This document shows, piece after piece, positions 51,215 through 59,754 of a DNA stretch of 64,000 nucleotides (position 1 is the stretch's first letter; every line of letters starts with the position of its first letter). A model generated the notes under the pieces. It ran no database searches, was not told the origin of the DNA, and saw nothing but the letters and a program-made list of their open reading frames with translations. The translations under genes were made by a program, and so were the position numbers. Source of the stretch: an uncultured Acidimicrobiales bacterium (GTDB taxonomy: Bacteria > Actinomycetota > Acidimicrobiia > Acidimicrobiales > CATQHL01); contig CATQHL010000001.1 in the NCBI GenBank assembly GCA_958295925.1, forward strand, positions 1,375,753 to 1,439,752, written 5' to 3'.

Positions 51215-52536
51215 CGGGCCCGCTCCGCATACGCAGCGGCAAGAGTGGCGAGGCTACGACAGCAGTGGGCTCAATGCTCAGAGGCAGCCTGCGTCGAGGC
51301 GCACTTCTGTTGGCGGCATCGCTCGTCCTGGTCGCGCTGGCTGCCGCCTGCGCTCGCGAACACCCGCTGGATACCCTCGCCCCTGCAGGCCCGGATGCTG
51401 CCGAGATAAACAGCCTCTTCTACCCCGTCCTGGGGGTGGCCATCGTCGTCTTCTTCCTGGTCCAAGGTGCGATTGTTTACCTCGTGGTTCGCTACCGCCG
51501 ACGCCAGGCCGGCGCTGACGGCTCTTCGCAGTCGCAGGGCCCCGATTCAGCCGCCAGCGATGACGGGGATGACGGGGATGACGGGGATGATGAGTACCCG
51601 CTCCAGGTCCACGGGAATCTCCGACTTGAGCTGGCCTGGACGATCATCCCCACCATCGTCCTGGCAGTCATTTCCGTCTTCACCCTCACCACCCTCGTGA
51701 AACTCGAGGAGGTCTCCGCAGCCCCCGACGACTTGCGCGTGACAGTCGTTGGCCAGCAGTGGTGGTGGGAATTCCAGTATCACCTCGACGGCAATACGTC
51801 GACCCCGCCCGACATCGTCACCGCCAACGAGATGGTTATGCCGGTCGGTGTTCAAGTGCCGCTTGAAATCACCTCTCGAGACGTCATCCACTCTTTCTGG
51901 ATTCCCCGCCTGAACGGCAAGCGTGACGCCGTCCCCGGCCGAACCCATCCGTGGGTGATCGAAGCCGACCGGCCGGGTCGTTATGGAGGGCAATGCACGG
52001 AGTTCTGCGGCTTGTCCCACGCGTACATGCGCATGTACGCAGTCGCCGTCACCCTCGAGGAGTTCGACGAGTGGGTCGCCAGACAACTCGAACCAGCGGT
52101 GCCGCTCTTAGAGGGCGAGGCGGGCTACGAGGGCCAGCAGATATTCCTGGCGAACTGCGCCAACTGCCACGTGGTGAACGGCGTCAGCGACACCAACCTC
52201 GACGGCCTTCCCGACGAGCCGGGAATCTACGGTGGAGGAAACCAGATTACTTCCTCCCTTGTTTCCGGCGCGGCCCCCAACCTCACCCACCTCCTCAGCC
52301 GCACCACGTTCGCGGGCTCCGTCTTTGACCTCTACGAGAACCGCGCCAAGTACCTGCGTTACAACTCAGTGGCTGATCGGGGAAAGCTCAACCGGGGCGA
52401 GCTCGATGCGTGGATTCGGAACGCCCCTGCTCGAAAGGCCAACGCTCCCGACGACAGCCGGGGGATGCCGTCATTTCCCGGGCTAAGCGACTCGGAAGTC
52501 AGCGATTTGATCGATTACTTGGCAACCTTGCAGTAG
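51211..52536 (+). CDS. ctaC: Cytochrome c oxidase subunit II with fused cytochrome c (caa3 type)
   Basis: A 441-residue lipoprotein. Signal peptide with lipobox ALAAAC (C47), two membrane helices (residues 68-95 and 138-163) separated by an acidic GDDGDD repeat, then the CuA domain. CuA ligands are H227, C262, E264, C266, H270 and M273 (QCTEFCGLSHAYM). A C-terminal cytochrome c domain carries C316-A-N-C319-H320 and a probable axial Met in GMPSFPG. GTG at 51211 overlaps the previous stop and has GGAGG seven bases upstream; ATG 51274 is an alternative. It accepts electrons from the bc1 complex or a soluble donor and passes them to subunit I. Confidence 0.93.
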   Translation: MTGPLRIRSGKSGEATTAVGSMLRGSLRRGALLLAASLVLVALAAACAREHPLDTLAPAGPDAAEINSLFYPVLGVAIVVFFLVQGAIVYLVVRYRRRQAGADGSSQSQGPDSAASDDGDDGDDGDDEYPLQVHGNLRLELAWTIIPTIVLAVISVFTLTTLVKLEEVSAAPDDLRVTVVGQQWWWEFQYHLDGNTSTPPDIVTANEMVMPVGVQVPLEITSRDVIHSFWIPRLNGKRDAVPGRTHPWVIEADRPGRYGGQCTEFCGLSHAYMRMYAVAVTLEEFDEWVARQLEPAVPLLEGEAGYEGQQIFLANCANCHVVNGVSDTNLDGLPDEPGIYGGGNQITSSLVSGAAPNLTHLLSRTTFAGSVFDLYENRAKYLRYNSVADRGKLNRGELDAWIRNAPARKANAPDDSRGMPSFPGLSDSEVSDLIDYLATLQ

Positions 52537-52594
52537 GAAAGAGCCGATAGATGGGAAAGCAGTTGGGCAAATCCGCAGCGGGCAGGCTGAGGCG

Positions 52595-54634
52595 ATGACT
52601 ACCACCTCTGAGCCTCAACAACTCCAGCTGACCGCGGGCGATCAGATGGTTCGCCCGTCCAGCAGCCTGGGCATGCTGGCCCGACCCAGGGGCGACACCG
52701 GCTGGAGGAGTTGGCTCTTTACCGTCGACCACAAGCGGATCGGCATTCTTTACGGCGCGGCGGCGCTGATCTTCCTGGTCGTCGGAGGGGTGGAGGCACT
52801 GCTCATCCGCCTGCAGCTGGCCGCACCTGGCGGGAGGGTTCTGAGCGAGGACGCCTACAACCAGGTGTTCACCATGCATGGGGTGACGATGGTGTTCCTG
52901 GTGATAATGCCTCTGGCCGCCGCTTTCTCCAACTTTCTGCTTCCGCTGCAGATTGGGGCACGGGACGTCGCCTTTCCGCGCCTCAATGCCTTCAGTTTCT
53001 GGTGCTTTCTCTTCGGTGGCATCTTCCTGAACACGTCCTGGATGCTGGGAGGCGCCCCCGATGGCGGTTGGTTCGGCTACGCCCCCAATAGCGGACTGGT
53101 CTTTTCCCCCAGCCACGGGATGGACTTCTACGCCCTGGGTTTGCAGATCACCGGCATAGCGTCGTTGGTAAGCGCCATCAACCTCATCGTGACAGTGCTG
53201 AATATGCGCACCAAGGGGATGTCGCTCTGGCGAATGCCGGTGCTTTCCTGGATGCTGCTCATCGTGCAGTTCCTGCTGCTCTTTGCCATTCCGGTGATAA
53301 CCGTGGCGCTCTTTCTGCTTATGTTCGACCGGCTCTTCGGGGCCAACTTCTTTAACGTGGCCGCTGGCGCCGACCCGCTGTTGTGGCAGCACCTCTTCTG
53401 GATCTTCGGTCACCCCGAGGTCTACATCCTCATCCTGCCTGCGTTCGGAATTATGTCGGAAGTCATTCCCACCTTCAGCCGGAAGCCCCTTTTCGGCTAC
53501 CCGTTCATGGTTTTCTCGGGAATCGCAATCGGGTTCATGGGCTGGGGCGTCTGGGCTCATCACATGTTCACCTCGGGCGTGGGCCCGATCTCGGTTGCGG
53601 CTTTCTCGCTGTCCACGATGTTCATCGCAGTGCCAACAGGTGTGAAGATCCTGAACTGGCTGGCGACGATGTGGGGGGGCCGCCTTCAGTTCACTACGGC
53701 CATGCTCTTCTCCATTGGGGCGGTGGCCATGTTCACCATCGGCGGGCTGTCCGGCGTGACCCACGCCATTGCCCCGGCGGACACCCAGCAGACCGACACC
53801 TTTTACATAGTGGCTCACTTCCATTACGTGATATTCGGAGGCTCCCTGCTAGGAATGCTCTCCGGATTTTATTTCTGGTGGCCCAAGGCTTTTGGCTACA
53901 AGCTGAACGAAAGATGGGGCAAGGCCAGTTTCTGGGTGCTGATGCTGGGCTTCAACCTGACCTTCGGTCCCATGCACATCCTTGGTCTTCAAGGCATGTC
54001 GCGACGAATTCAGAGCTACTCGGCCGATGCGGGTTTCTCCTTCTGGAACGCCATGGCCACCGTAGGGGCGTTCGTGACAGCAATCGGCTTCTTGATTTTC
54101 ATCATGAACATCTACCGGAGCCGTAAGGCCTACCGCTCGGGCTTATTGAAACCTGTAGGCCCCGACCCGTGGGACGCTCGAGCCCTTGAGTGGATGACCG
54201 CGTCTCCGGTTCCCGAACACAATTTCGACAGGGAGATCGTGGTAAGTCGCCAGGACGAGTTCTGGCACCGCAAGTGGGAGATCAAAGACGACGGAAAAGT
54301 CGTGCGAAGGGCTAGAGCTGAAGACGTTGCACACGACGGCAGCGCCAAGGGGATACATCTGCCTTCGCCGTCCTACTGGCCGATTATTTTGGCGCTGGGG
54401 CTCCCGCTGCTCGCTTACGGGCTGATCTTCAACATTTGGATCAGCATCATCGGCGGTCTGGTGGTGTTGGGGGCGATCTACGGTTGGGTGCTGGAGTCGC
54501 CCGACGACCCGGAGGCCCACGACCACGAAGAGCACCACAGCGACGCGGTTTCAGGCAACGGTTCCGGCCCGGCGGACGTTCACCTTCCGGCTGTCGCCGA
54601 CTCCGGGGCTGACCCTGCAGCGAAGGCGCTGTGA
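52595..54634 (+). CDS. ctaD: Cytochrome c oxidase subunit I (caa3 type)
   Basis: A 679-residue core subunit with all cofactor ligands: H95 and H410 for heme a, H408 for heme a3, H273 (with cross-linked Y277), H322 and H323 for CuB, and K351 of the K proton channel in TGVKILNW. After twelve helices the protein continues with a soluble stretch and a two-helix subunit-IV-like hairpin (SYWPIILALGLPLLAYGLIF), as in caa3 and actinobacterial oxidases. The tail is acidic and His-rich. ctaE starts two bases after its stop. It reduces oxygen to water while pumping protons. Confidence 0.96.
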   Translation: MTTTSEPQQLQLTAGDQMVRPSSSLGMLARPRGDTGWRSWLFTVDHKRIGILYGAAALIFLVVGGVEALLIRLQLAAPGGRVLSEDAYNQVFTMHGVTMVFLVIMPLAAAFSNFLLPLQIGARDVAFPRLNAFSFWCFLFGGIFLNTSWMLGGAPDGGWFGYAPNSGLVFSPSHGMDFYALGLQITGIASLVSAINLIVTVLNMRTKGMSLWRMPVLSWMLLIVQFLLLFAIPVITVALFLLMFDRLFGANFFNVAAGADPLLWQHLFWIFGHPEVYILILPAFGIMSEVIPTFSRKPLFGYPFMVFSGIAIGFMGWGVWAHHMFTSGVGPISVAAFSLSTMFIAVPTGVKILNWLATMWGGRLQFTTAMLFSIGAVAMFTIGGLSGVTHAIAPADTQQTDTFYIVAHFHYVIFGGSLLGMLSGFYFWWPKAFGYKLNERWGKASFWVLMLGFNLTFGPMHILGLQGMSRRIQSYSADAGFSFWNAMATVGAFVTAIGFLIFIMNIYRSRKAYRSGLLKPVGPDPWDARALEWMTASPVPEHNFDREIVVSRQDEFWHRKWEIKDDGKVVRRARAEDVAHDGSAKGIHLPSPSYWPIILALGLPLLAYGLIFNIWISIIGGLVVLGAIYGWVLESPDDPEAHDHEEHHSDAVSGNGSGPADVHLPAVADSGADPAAKAL

Positions 54635-54635
54635 G

Positions 54636-55307
54636 ATGACCGAGACAGACACCGCCCTCGCCGACCCTGCTCCCGAAGTAGCCCAGGAGCAAGCACCCCA
54701 AGGGCACGCGGAGGAGGCTGTCGCCGTCCAGGAAGTCGGCGGGACGACCACGGGCATCTCGCACAACAAGCTGATGATGTGGCTCTTCCTGGGTTCGGAG
54801 TGCCTGCTCTTCGGCGCACTCATCTCCACATACATGTTCGCCAAATCCAGGCTGCCGGAGGGGGAGATTGGCCCCCTCGACGTCTTCGACATCCCGTTTA
54901 CTTCCGTCAGCTCCTTCGTTCTCCTGATGAGCTCGCTCACCATGGTGCTGGCGCTCTCAGCCATGAATCGGGGCAACGAGCGGGGCTTCCGAATCTGGAT
55001 CACCGCCACTTCGCTGCTTGGCGGGACGTTCGTAGCCGGTCAGGTGTACGAATTCACGGTCTTCTACAACCATGGTCTCGGATACACCACAAACATCTTC
55101 GGGTCGGCGTTCTACACCCTCACAGGCTTCCACGGCGTCCACGTGAGCATCGGAATAGTCATGCTCATGTCTTTGCTGATGATGAACCTGCGCGGCAGCC
55201 TGGGACCCGATCGGGCCGAGAGAGTGGAGCTGATTGGCCTCTACTGGCACTTTGTGGACATCGTGTGGATTCTCATCTTCACGATCATCTACCTGTTCCC
55301 GCAGTAA
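54636..55307 (+). CDS. ctaE: Cytochrome c oxidase subunit III
   Basis: A 223-residue subunit III with an N-terminal Ala/Glu-rich extension followed by five membrane helices. LMMWLFLGSECLLFGALIST contains the conserved Glu facing bound lipid, TGFHGVHVSIGIVMLMSLL is the hallmark HGxHV helix, and the end is YWHFVDIVWILIFTIIYLF. It stabilises subunit I and supports proton uptake. ATG at 54636 follows the ctaD stop with one base between. Confidence 0.94.
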   Translation: MTETDTALADPAPEVAQEQAPQGHAEEAVAVQEVGGTTTGISHNKLMMWLFLGSECLLFGALISTYMFAKSRLPEGEIGPLDVFDIPFTSVSSFVLLMSSLTMVLALSAMNRGNERGFRIWITATSLLGGTFVAGQVYEFTVFYNHGLGYTTNIFGSAFYTLTGFHGVHVSIGIVMLMSLLMMNLRGSLGPDRAERVELIGLYWHFVDIVWILIFTIIYLFPQ

Positions 55308-55321
55308 TCAGGAGGCCCGCC

Positions 55322-55744
55322 GTGTCTCAGATTTCACCGGTCGCAGAGGATTCCGCAGCCCTCGCTGCCGAGGAGATTGACGTCAAGCCCGCTGAAGCGG
55401 CAGCCGCCGACTCCGCCGCCGATGGCACCTCAGCCGCCGCCTCGGCAGCCGATGACCATGACAAGCACCCCTCAGACTGGCAGTACGTCAAGATCGCAAT
55501 CATTCTCGGGGTGCTCACCGCCGTTGAGGTGTTCACCTATTTCGAGTCTGTGCACAGACTGGGGGACGCTGCCCTCTTTGCGCTGCTAACGGTGCTGATG
55601 GTCTTGAAGTTCGTTTATGTGGCGGCATGGTTTATGCACCTCAAGTTTGACTCTGTGCTTTTCAAGCGCATTTTCATGACCGGAATTGCGCTGGCATTAG
55701 GTGTTTACCTCATAATGCTTACTGCCTTTAGCTTCTGGACCTAG
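55322..55744 (+). CDS. Cytochrome c oxidase subunit IV (prokaryotic, CyoD/COX4 family)
   Basis: A 140-residue protein. About 60 N-terminal residues are Ala/Asp/Glu-rich and probably cytoplasmic; three membrane helices follow, with YVKIAIILGVLTAVEVFTYF and VYVAAWFMHLKFDSVLFKRIF matching the family. GTG at 55322 has AGGAGG seven bases upstream. It is co-transcribed with ctaE (14-base gap) and ctaG (13-base gap). The family helps subunit I assembly and stability. Confidence 0.88.
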   Translation: MSQISPVAEDSAALAAEEIDVKPAEAAAADSAADGTSAAASAADDHDKHPSDWQYVKIAIILGVLTAVEVFTYFESVHRLGDAALFALLTVLMVLKFVYVAAWFMHLKFDSVLFKRIFMTGIALALGVYLIMLTAFSFWT

Positions 55745-55757
55745 CGGCGTCCTGGCC

Positions 55758-56699
55758 GTGGGATCGGCTGACTATGAACTCTGGGCTTGGCGCCCCCACG
55801 TCGAAGTCTGGGTGTTGGTGCTGGTGGCCCTGGCGCTTGGCTGGTACGTAAAGAGGGTTCTGGCCCCGGCCGTCCCCGGCGGGCCGGAAAAGGTCACCCG
55901 CCGGCAAGGGGTCATGTATTTGCTGGCAGTGGGATTCCTGTGGCTGGCCAGCGACTGGCCCGTTCACGACATCTCCGAGGAGTACCTCTACTCGGTGCAC
56001 ATGATTCAGCACCTTCTCATAACACTGGTGGTGCCTCCACTGCTGTTACTTGCCACCCCCCGCTGGCTGGCCAGCCGAGTCGTCGATCTCAGCAAGCCCT
56101 GGACGAGGCGCCTGCTGCGACCGATTGTTGTCGGGGTCGTTTTCAACGTTGTGGTGGCCATCACCCATCTGCCATGGGTGGTCAACACCAGCGCCACCAA
56201 CGGCCCGTTTCATTACACGGCGCATCTTGCCTTGTTCGTCACGGCCATTGCCATGTGGTTGCCGGTTTGTGGCCCTCTGCCGGAGCTGAGGCTTGAGCCC
56301 TTCGGCAAGATGTTCTACCTGTTTGCCATGTCGGTGCTTCCAACTGTGCCTGCGGGATTCTTGACGTTCGCGCAAGGCACCCTGTATGAGGCCTACGACC
56401 AGCAGGTAAGGCTCTGGGGCATAGGGGTGACCGCCGATCAGCAGGCGGCCGGCTTGGTAATGAAGATTGTTGGTGGGCTGTACCTTTGGACGATTATCGC
56501 CGGGGTGTTCTTTCGCTGGTCGGCAGGCAACCAGCGCCGGGATCGGCAGATGGCCATTTCGGCAGGCTCTGACGTGAAGGCAGGATGCTCGGCGGAATCA
56601 GCGGAGCGCCCCCCAGTGGCCGATGACTCCGAGCCGTTGACCTACAAGCAGGTCGAGGAGGCCTTCACAGCCTCCGGTCCGCCCCCGAAGGAGCTTTGA
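55758..56699 (+). CDS. ctaG: Cytochrome c oxidase assembly protein, CtaG (caa3_CtaG) family
   Basis: A 313-residue protein with about seven membrane helices. YSVHMIQHLLITLVVPPLLLL is the conserved His-containing helix, and WLASDWPVHDISEEYLYSVH, FHYTAHLALFVTAI and GFLTFAQGTLYEAY are characteristic. The family is needed for copper insertion into the CuB site of caa3 oxidases. GTG at 55758 is the start. The last 60 residues are soluble and acidic. The promoter of dnaX lies in the 112-base gap that follows, so this gene ends the oxidase operon. Confidence 0.88.
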   Translation: MGSADYELWAWRPHVEVWVLVLVALALGWYVKRVLAPAVPGGPEKVTRRQGVMYLLAVGFLWLASDWPVHDISEEYLYSVHMIQHLLITLVVPPLLLLATPRWLASRVVDLSKPWTRRLLRPIVVGVVFNVVVAITHLPWVVNTSATNGPFHYTAHLALFVTAIAMWLPVCGPLPELRLEPFGKMFYLFAMSVLPTVPAGFLTFAQGTLYEAYDQQVRLWGIGVTADQQAAGLVMKIVGGLYLWTIIAGVFFRWSAGNQRRDRQMAISAGSDVKAGCSAESAERPPVADDSEPLTYKQVEEAFTASGPPPKEL

Positions 56700-56771
56700 A
56701 GGCGCCGGGCGACGTAAACCGATCGGAAGTTCCCGGTCGTCGGCGGGAAGTGGCAGGCGGGATGTGGCGGC

Positions 56772-56799
56772 TTGCGAATACCGTCTTAACAGGTAAATA
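56772..56799 (+). promoter_or_regulatory. Candidate promoter of dnaX
   Basis: TTGCGA (56772-56777) and TAAATA (56794-56799) are 16 bases apart. The expected start near 56806 leaves only a very short leader before the ATG at 56812. No Shine-Dalgarno sequence is present in that leader. Confidence 0.4.
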
Positions 56800-56811
56800 G
56801 ACTCGCTCACA

Positions 56812-58707
56812 ATGGCTCATCAGGCTCTCTATCGGCGCTACCGTCCCAACAGGTTTGCCGGGGTGATCGGTCAGCCACATGTGGTTGCCGCCCTCCGAAA
56901 CGCCGTGGCGGGCGACAAAGTGGCGCACGCCTACCTTTTCAGCGGCCCCCGAGGCACCGGCAAGACGTCCACTGCCCGAATCCTCGCCAAAGCTCTCAAT
57001 TGCCTTGATCTTGCCAACGGCGAGCCCTGCGGAGCGTGCGATTCCTGCCGGGCGTTCGCCGACGGCATTTCTTATGACCTCCACGAACTCGACGCCGCCT
57101 CCCACAACTCCGTAGACGACATACGGGAGCTGAACAGCCGAGTTCTTATCGGAAGTCCCGGCAGAACCAAGGTATACGTGCTCGACGAGGTGCACATGCT
57201 TACCTCCAGCGCTGAGAACGCTTTGCTGAAGACGCTGGAGGAGCCTCCCTCGCACGTCGTGTTCATCCTTTGCACCACCGAGCCGCACAAAGTGGCGCAG
57301 ACCATACGCAGCAGAACCCAGCATCTCCTGTTTGGTCTGCTGCCTGCCGATCAGCTCTCCGACCACGTGCGATCCGTGGCTGAAGACGCCGACATCGAGC
57401 TCTCCGAGGAGAATCTGGCGTATGTAATGACCACGGGCGGGGGGTCTGCCCGGGACACTCTTTCCGCTTTGGATCAAGTGGCCGCAGCCGGATCGGCCCC
57501 GGCCGAGGGCGACAGCGTCAGCGAGGTGATAGCAGCCCTGGCCTCTGGCGACTCAGCGGCCGTGCTTGCGGCCGCCGACGGGGCGACACGGGCTGGACAG
57601 GAGCCGAGGGTCTTGGCCGAAGCGTTGCTGCGTCGGTTGCGCAACGCCTTCCTGGCCTCCGTTTGCGGCCCTGAACACCTTTCGCCGGCAGAGCGCTCTG
57701 TTGTTGGGGACTTGGTTGAGAAGATGAGCGCGAGACACCTCACGCACGCACTGGAGCTTCTAGGAGAGGCGCTGGTGGGAATGAGGACGGCGCCCGATCC
57801 TCGTGTGGACTTGGAGCTGGCGCTCATTCGGCTTTCTCGTTCCGAACTCGATGTCGGACAGCGTGCCCTGGCTGCTCGAGTTGAGCGACTTGAGAGCGCT
57901 CTTGCTCAGGCTAGGCCGTTGCCCGCTGACGGGTTCGCCAGTCAGCCGACTTCAAGCGTGGCCCGCCCCCCCGTAGCGTCCAGTGGAAAGCCTCCTGCCG
58001 AATCCGCCGAGTCTTCGGCCAACTCCGCCGTTTCCCCAGCAGGTCATGCGCGCAGTGCGCCGCCCCCCGGCAAGCGGCAAATGTCCGCCCAGAAAAACGT
58101 TGCCAAGACGCGTGAACTGCGGGCAATGCTTGCCCAAGGTCAGCCGAGCCAAGCAGAGGCTTCGGACGCTCGTGGGCGGGCGCAGTCGTCGCGAGAAGCA
58201 GTCGAGGGCGTCTCGAGGACCGAATCTCCCCCTAAGCCCGCATCCGCTCGCCAAGCGACCGCCCAAGGGGCTGGCACCTCAAGGGCTGGCGCCTCGGCCA
58301 TCTGCCCTTCCCGCGATGAAGTAGTTCTGGCCTGGGCAAACGACATTTTGCCCACATTTGCGAAATCGGCGATTGCCTGCCTGGGCAGTGGGCGCTTTCT
58401 TGCCAGTCGTGGCAACACGCTGCGTCTGGCGTTCAACCACAGCGGAATGCTCCAGCGCAGCAAGAACTATCAGGAACAAGTCGAGGCTTCACTTAGCCGC
58501 CACTTCAATCAACCTCTGTCGGTCAGTTTTGAAATCGACGACGGGACCACCGCAGATCCTCCCGAGTCTTCCGGTCTAAGAATCCCGGAGAGGTACAAAG
58601 TCAAGGACATCTCCGAGATCGGGCAGCCGAAACGGGAAAAGGCAAACGGGATCGAGCAGATGCAAGAGGCGTTTCCCGGCGGGAGACTCATCGACCAAAG
58701 CGCCTAG
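56812..58707 (+). CDS. dnaX: DNA polymerase III subunits gamma/tau
   Basis: A 631-residue clamp-loader subunit. ALYRRYRPNRFAGVIGQPHV is the family start, FSGPRGTGKTSTARILAKAL is Walker A, a four-cysteine zinc finger follows (C at CLDLANGEPCGACDSC), VYVLDEVHMLTSSAENALLK is Walker B and TRTQHLLF-type sensor sequence (SRTQHLLFGLL) follows. After residue 370 comes a long Ser/Ala/Pro-rich linker and a conserved C-terminal domain (VVLAWANDILPTFAKSAIAC), as in tau. It assembles the clamp loader and couples polymerases at the fork. recR follows after six bases. Confidence 0.95.
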   Translation: MAHQALYRRYRPNRFAGVIGQPHVVAALRNAVAGDKVAHAYLFSGPRGTGKTSTARILAKALNCLDLANGEPCGACDSCRAFADGISYDLHELDAASHNSVDDIRELNSRVLIGSPGRTKVYVLDEVHMLTSSAENALLKTLEEPPSHVVFILCTTEPHKVAQTIRSRTQHLLFGLLPADQLSDHVRSVAEDADIELSEENLAYVMTTGGGSARDTLSALDQVAAAGSAPAEGDSVSEVIAALASGDSAAVLAAADGATRAGQEPRVLAEALLRRLRNAFLASVCGPEHLSPAERSVVGDLVEKMSARHLTHALELLGEALVGMRTAPDPRVDLELALIRLSRSELDVGQRALAARVERLESALAQARPLPADGFASQPTSSVARPPVASSGKPPAESAESSANSAVSPAGHARSAPPPGKRQMSAQKNVAKTRELRAMLAQGQPSQAEASDARGRAQSSREAVEGVSRTESPPKPASARQATAQGAGTSRAGASAICPSRDEVVLAWANDILPTFAKSAIACLGSGRFLASRGNTLRLAFNHSGMLQRSKNYQEQVEASLSRHFNQPLSVSFEIDDGTTADPPESSGLRIPERYKVKDISEIGQPKREKANGIEQMQEAFPGGRLIDQSA

Positions 58708-58713
58708 CTGATC

Positions 58714-59331
58714 GTGGTTGACCCCTACTCCACCCTCATCGGCGATCTCATAGACCGCCTTGAGCGGTTGCCGGGGATAGGGCCCAAGTCGGCTCAGCGC
58801 ATCGCATTTCACCTCTTGCAAACTCGTGACGACGAGGTGAGCCGCCTGGCCTCCTCGATGATCGAAGCTAGGCGGCAAGTCCGCGAGTGTGTGCGTTGCT
58901 GCAACCTCGCGGTGTTGGATGAGTGCGAAATTTGCAGCAACGCCCGCCGCGACCGCGCACGGGTGTGCGTGGTTGAAGACCCTAGGGACGTGTTTGCAAT
59001 TGAGCGCACTGGGGCTTTCAATGGCCTTTATCACGTCTTGCATGGCTCCCTTAACCCGATGGAGGGGATCGGACCGGAGGAGCTAAGGATTTCTGAGTTG
59101 CTCCGTCGACTGAGCGCCGAGGACATAGAAGAGGTGATCCTGGGCACCAATCCGAATCTGGAGGGCGAGGCCACGTCGATGTACCTGGTGAGGCTTCTGC
59201 ACGATGAGGGGGTGGCGGTCACCGGACTTGCGAGAGGACTGCCGACGGGTGGCGACTTGGAGTATGCAGACGAGGTCACCCTGGGGAGGGCCCTGCTGGG
59301 ACGCAGGGAGTTCCCCGCCGCTGAAATCTAG
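58714..59331 (+). CDS. recR: Recombination mediator RecR
   Basis: A 205-residue protein of the RecFOR pathway, loading RecA at gaps. The N-terminal helix-hairpin-helix is LIDRLERLPGIGPKSAQRIA, the four-cysteine zinc finger is in CVRCCNLAVLDECEIC, the Toprim domain starts at ARVCVVEDPRDVFAIE, and the C-terminal LGRALLGRREF closes the ring. GTG at 58714 follows dnaX directly. The small DNA-binding protein gene ebfC/ybaB that usually lies between dnaX and recR is missing here. Confidence 0.95.
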   Translation: MVDPYSTLIGDLIDRLERLPGIGPKSAQRIAFHLLQTRDDEVSRLASSMIEARRQVRECVRCCNLAVLDECEICSNARRDRARVCVVEDPRDVFAIERTGAFNGLYHVLHGSLNPMEGIGPEELRISELLRRLSAEDIEEVILGTNPNLEGEATSMYLVRLLHDEGVAVTGLARGLPTGGDLEYADEVTLGRALLGRREFPAAEI

Positions 59332-59398
59332 TATTGGGCTTTCAGTGGTTTGGGCCTCTTGCTGTTACTCAAGCCACTCACTTCAGGGCCAATAAACA

Positions 59399-59441
59399 GT
59401 TAGGACGCCACCGGCATTTTTCTGCCAAATGGCGCCCTAAC
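59399..59441. other. Hairpin in the recR downstream region
   Basis: GTTAGGACGCCA (59399-59410) pairs with TGGCGCCCTAAC (59430-59441) with one mismatch, enclosing an inner GGCA/TGCC stem around a T-rich loop. It has no terminal T-run. It sits 66 bases after recR and 66 bases before a small frame with a strong ribosome binding site, so it may be a terminator-like element or a leader structure. Confidence 0.45.
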
Positions 59442-59506
59442 CGTCGCACCGGGGAGGGGAGACTCACTACCATCTTGGGGGATTTGCCCTTAGGAGGGAG
59501 AGCCCG

Positions 59507-59704
59507 ATGCTTATTTGTCTTATGTTACAGGTTGCGCGTGCATTTGTCAACTTATTTTGCGATTTTCTTGAAATTGCCCAGCAATCTCAAGAAACCCCAG
59601 GTCAGAGGCCATTTCAAATTTGCTACAAATGTTACAAGCGGGCTTGCGGGGGAACTTATTGTTTCAGCGGGGTCTCGAAGGGCTCAAAGGGGGCTTTGGA
59701 CTAG
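59507..59704 (+). CDS. Putative small cysteine-rich protein, 65 aa
   Basis: ATG at 59507 has an excellent AGGAGG (59492-59497) at nine bases. The product has a hydrophobic amphipathic start (MLICLMLQVARAFVNLF) and a C-terminal cluster C39-x2-C42-x4-C47-x4-C52 that could bind zinc or an iron-sulfur cluster, then a basic Gly/Ser tail. Base composition is lower in GC than in neighbouring genes. It is the only candidate gene in the 423-base stretch between recR and the thiolase gene. I do not recognise a family, and it may be non-coding. Confidence 0.35.
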   Translation: MLICLMLQVARAFVNLFCDFLEIAQQSQETPGQRPFQICYKCYKRACGGTYCFSGVSKGSKGALD

Positions 59705-59754
59705 ACGCAGAGTGGGTTGCCAGAACAGCTGAGTCGTCTGTCTGAACAACCGCC

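Noticed and set aside
52499..53824. 441-codon frame antisense to ctaD
   Set aside because: It is fully opposite a subunit I gene with all cofactor ligands; the translation has no domain character.
59332..59506. Known riboswitch class (cobalamin, SAM, c-di-GMP) in the recR downstream gap
   Set aside because: A hairpin is present, but none of the conserved sequence boxes of these classes could be matched by eye.
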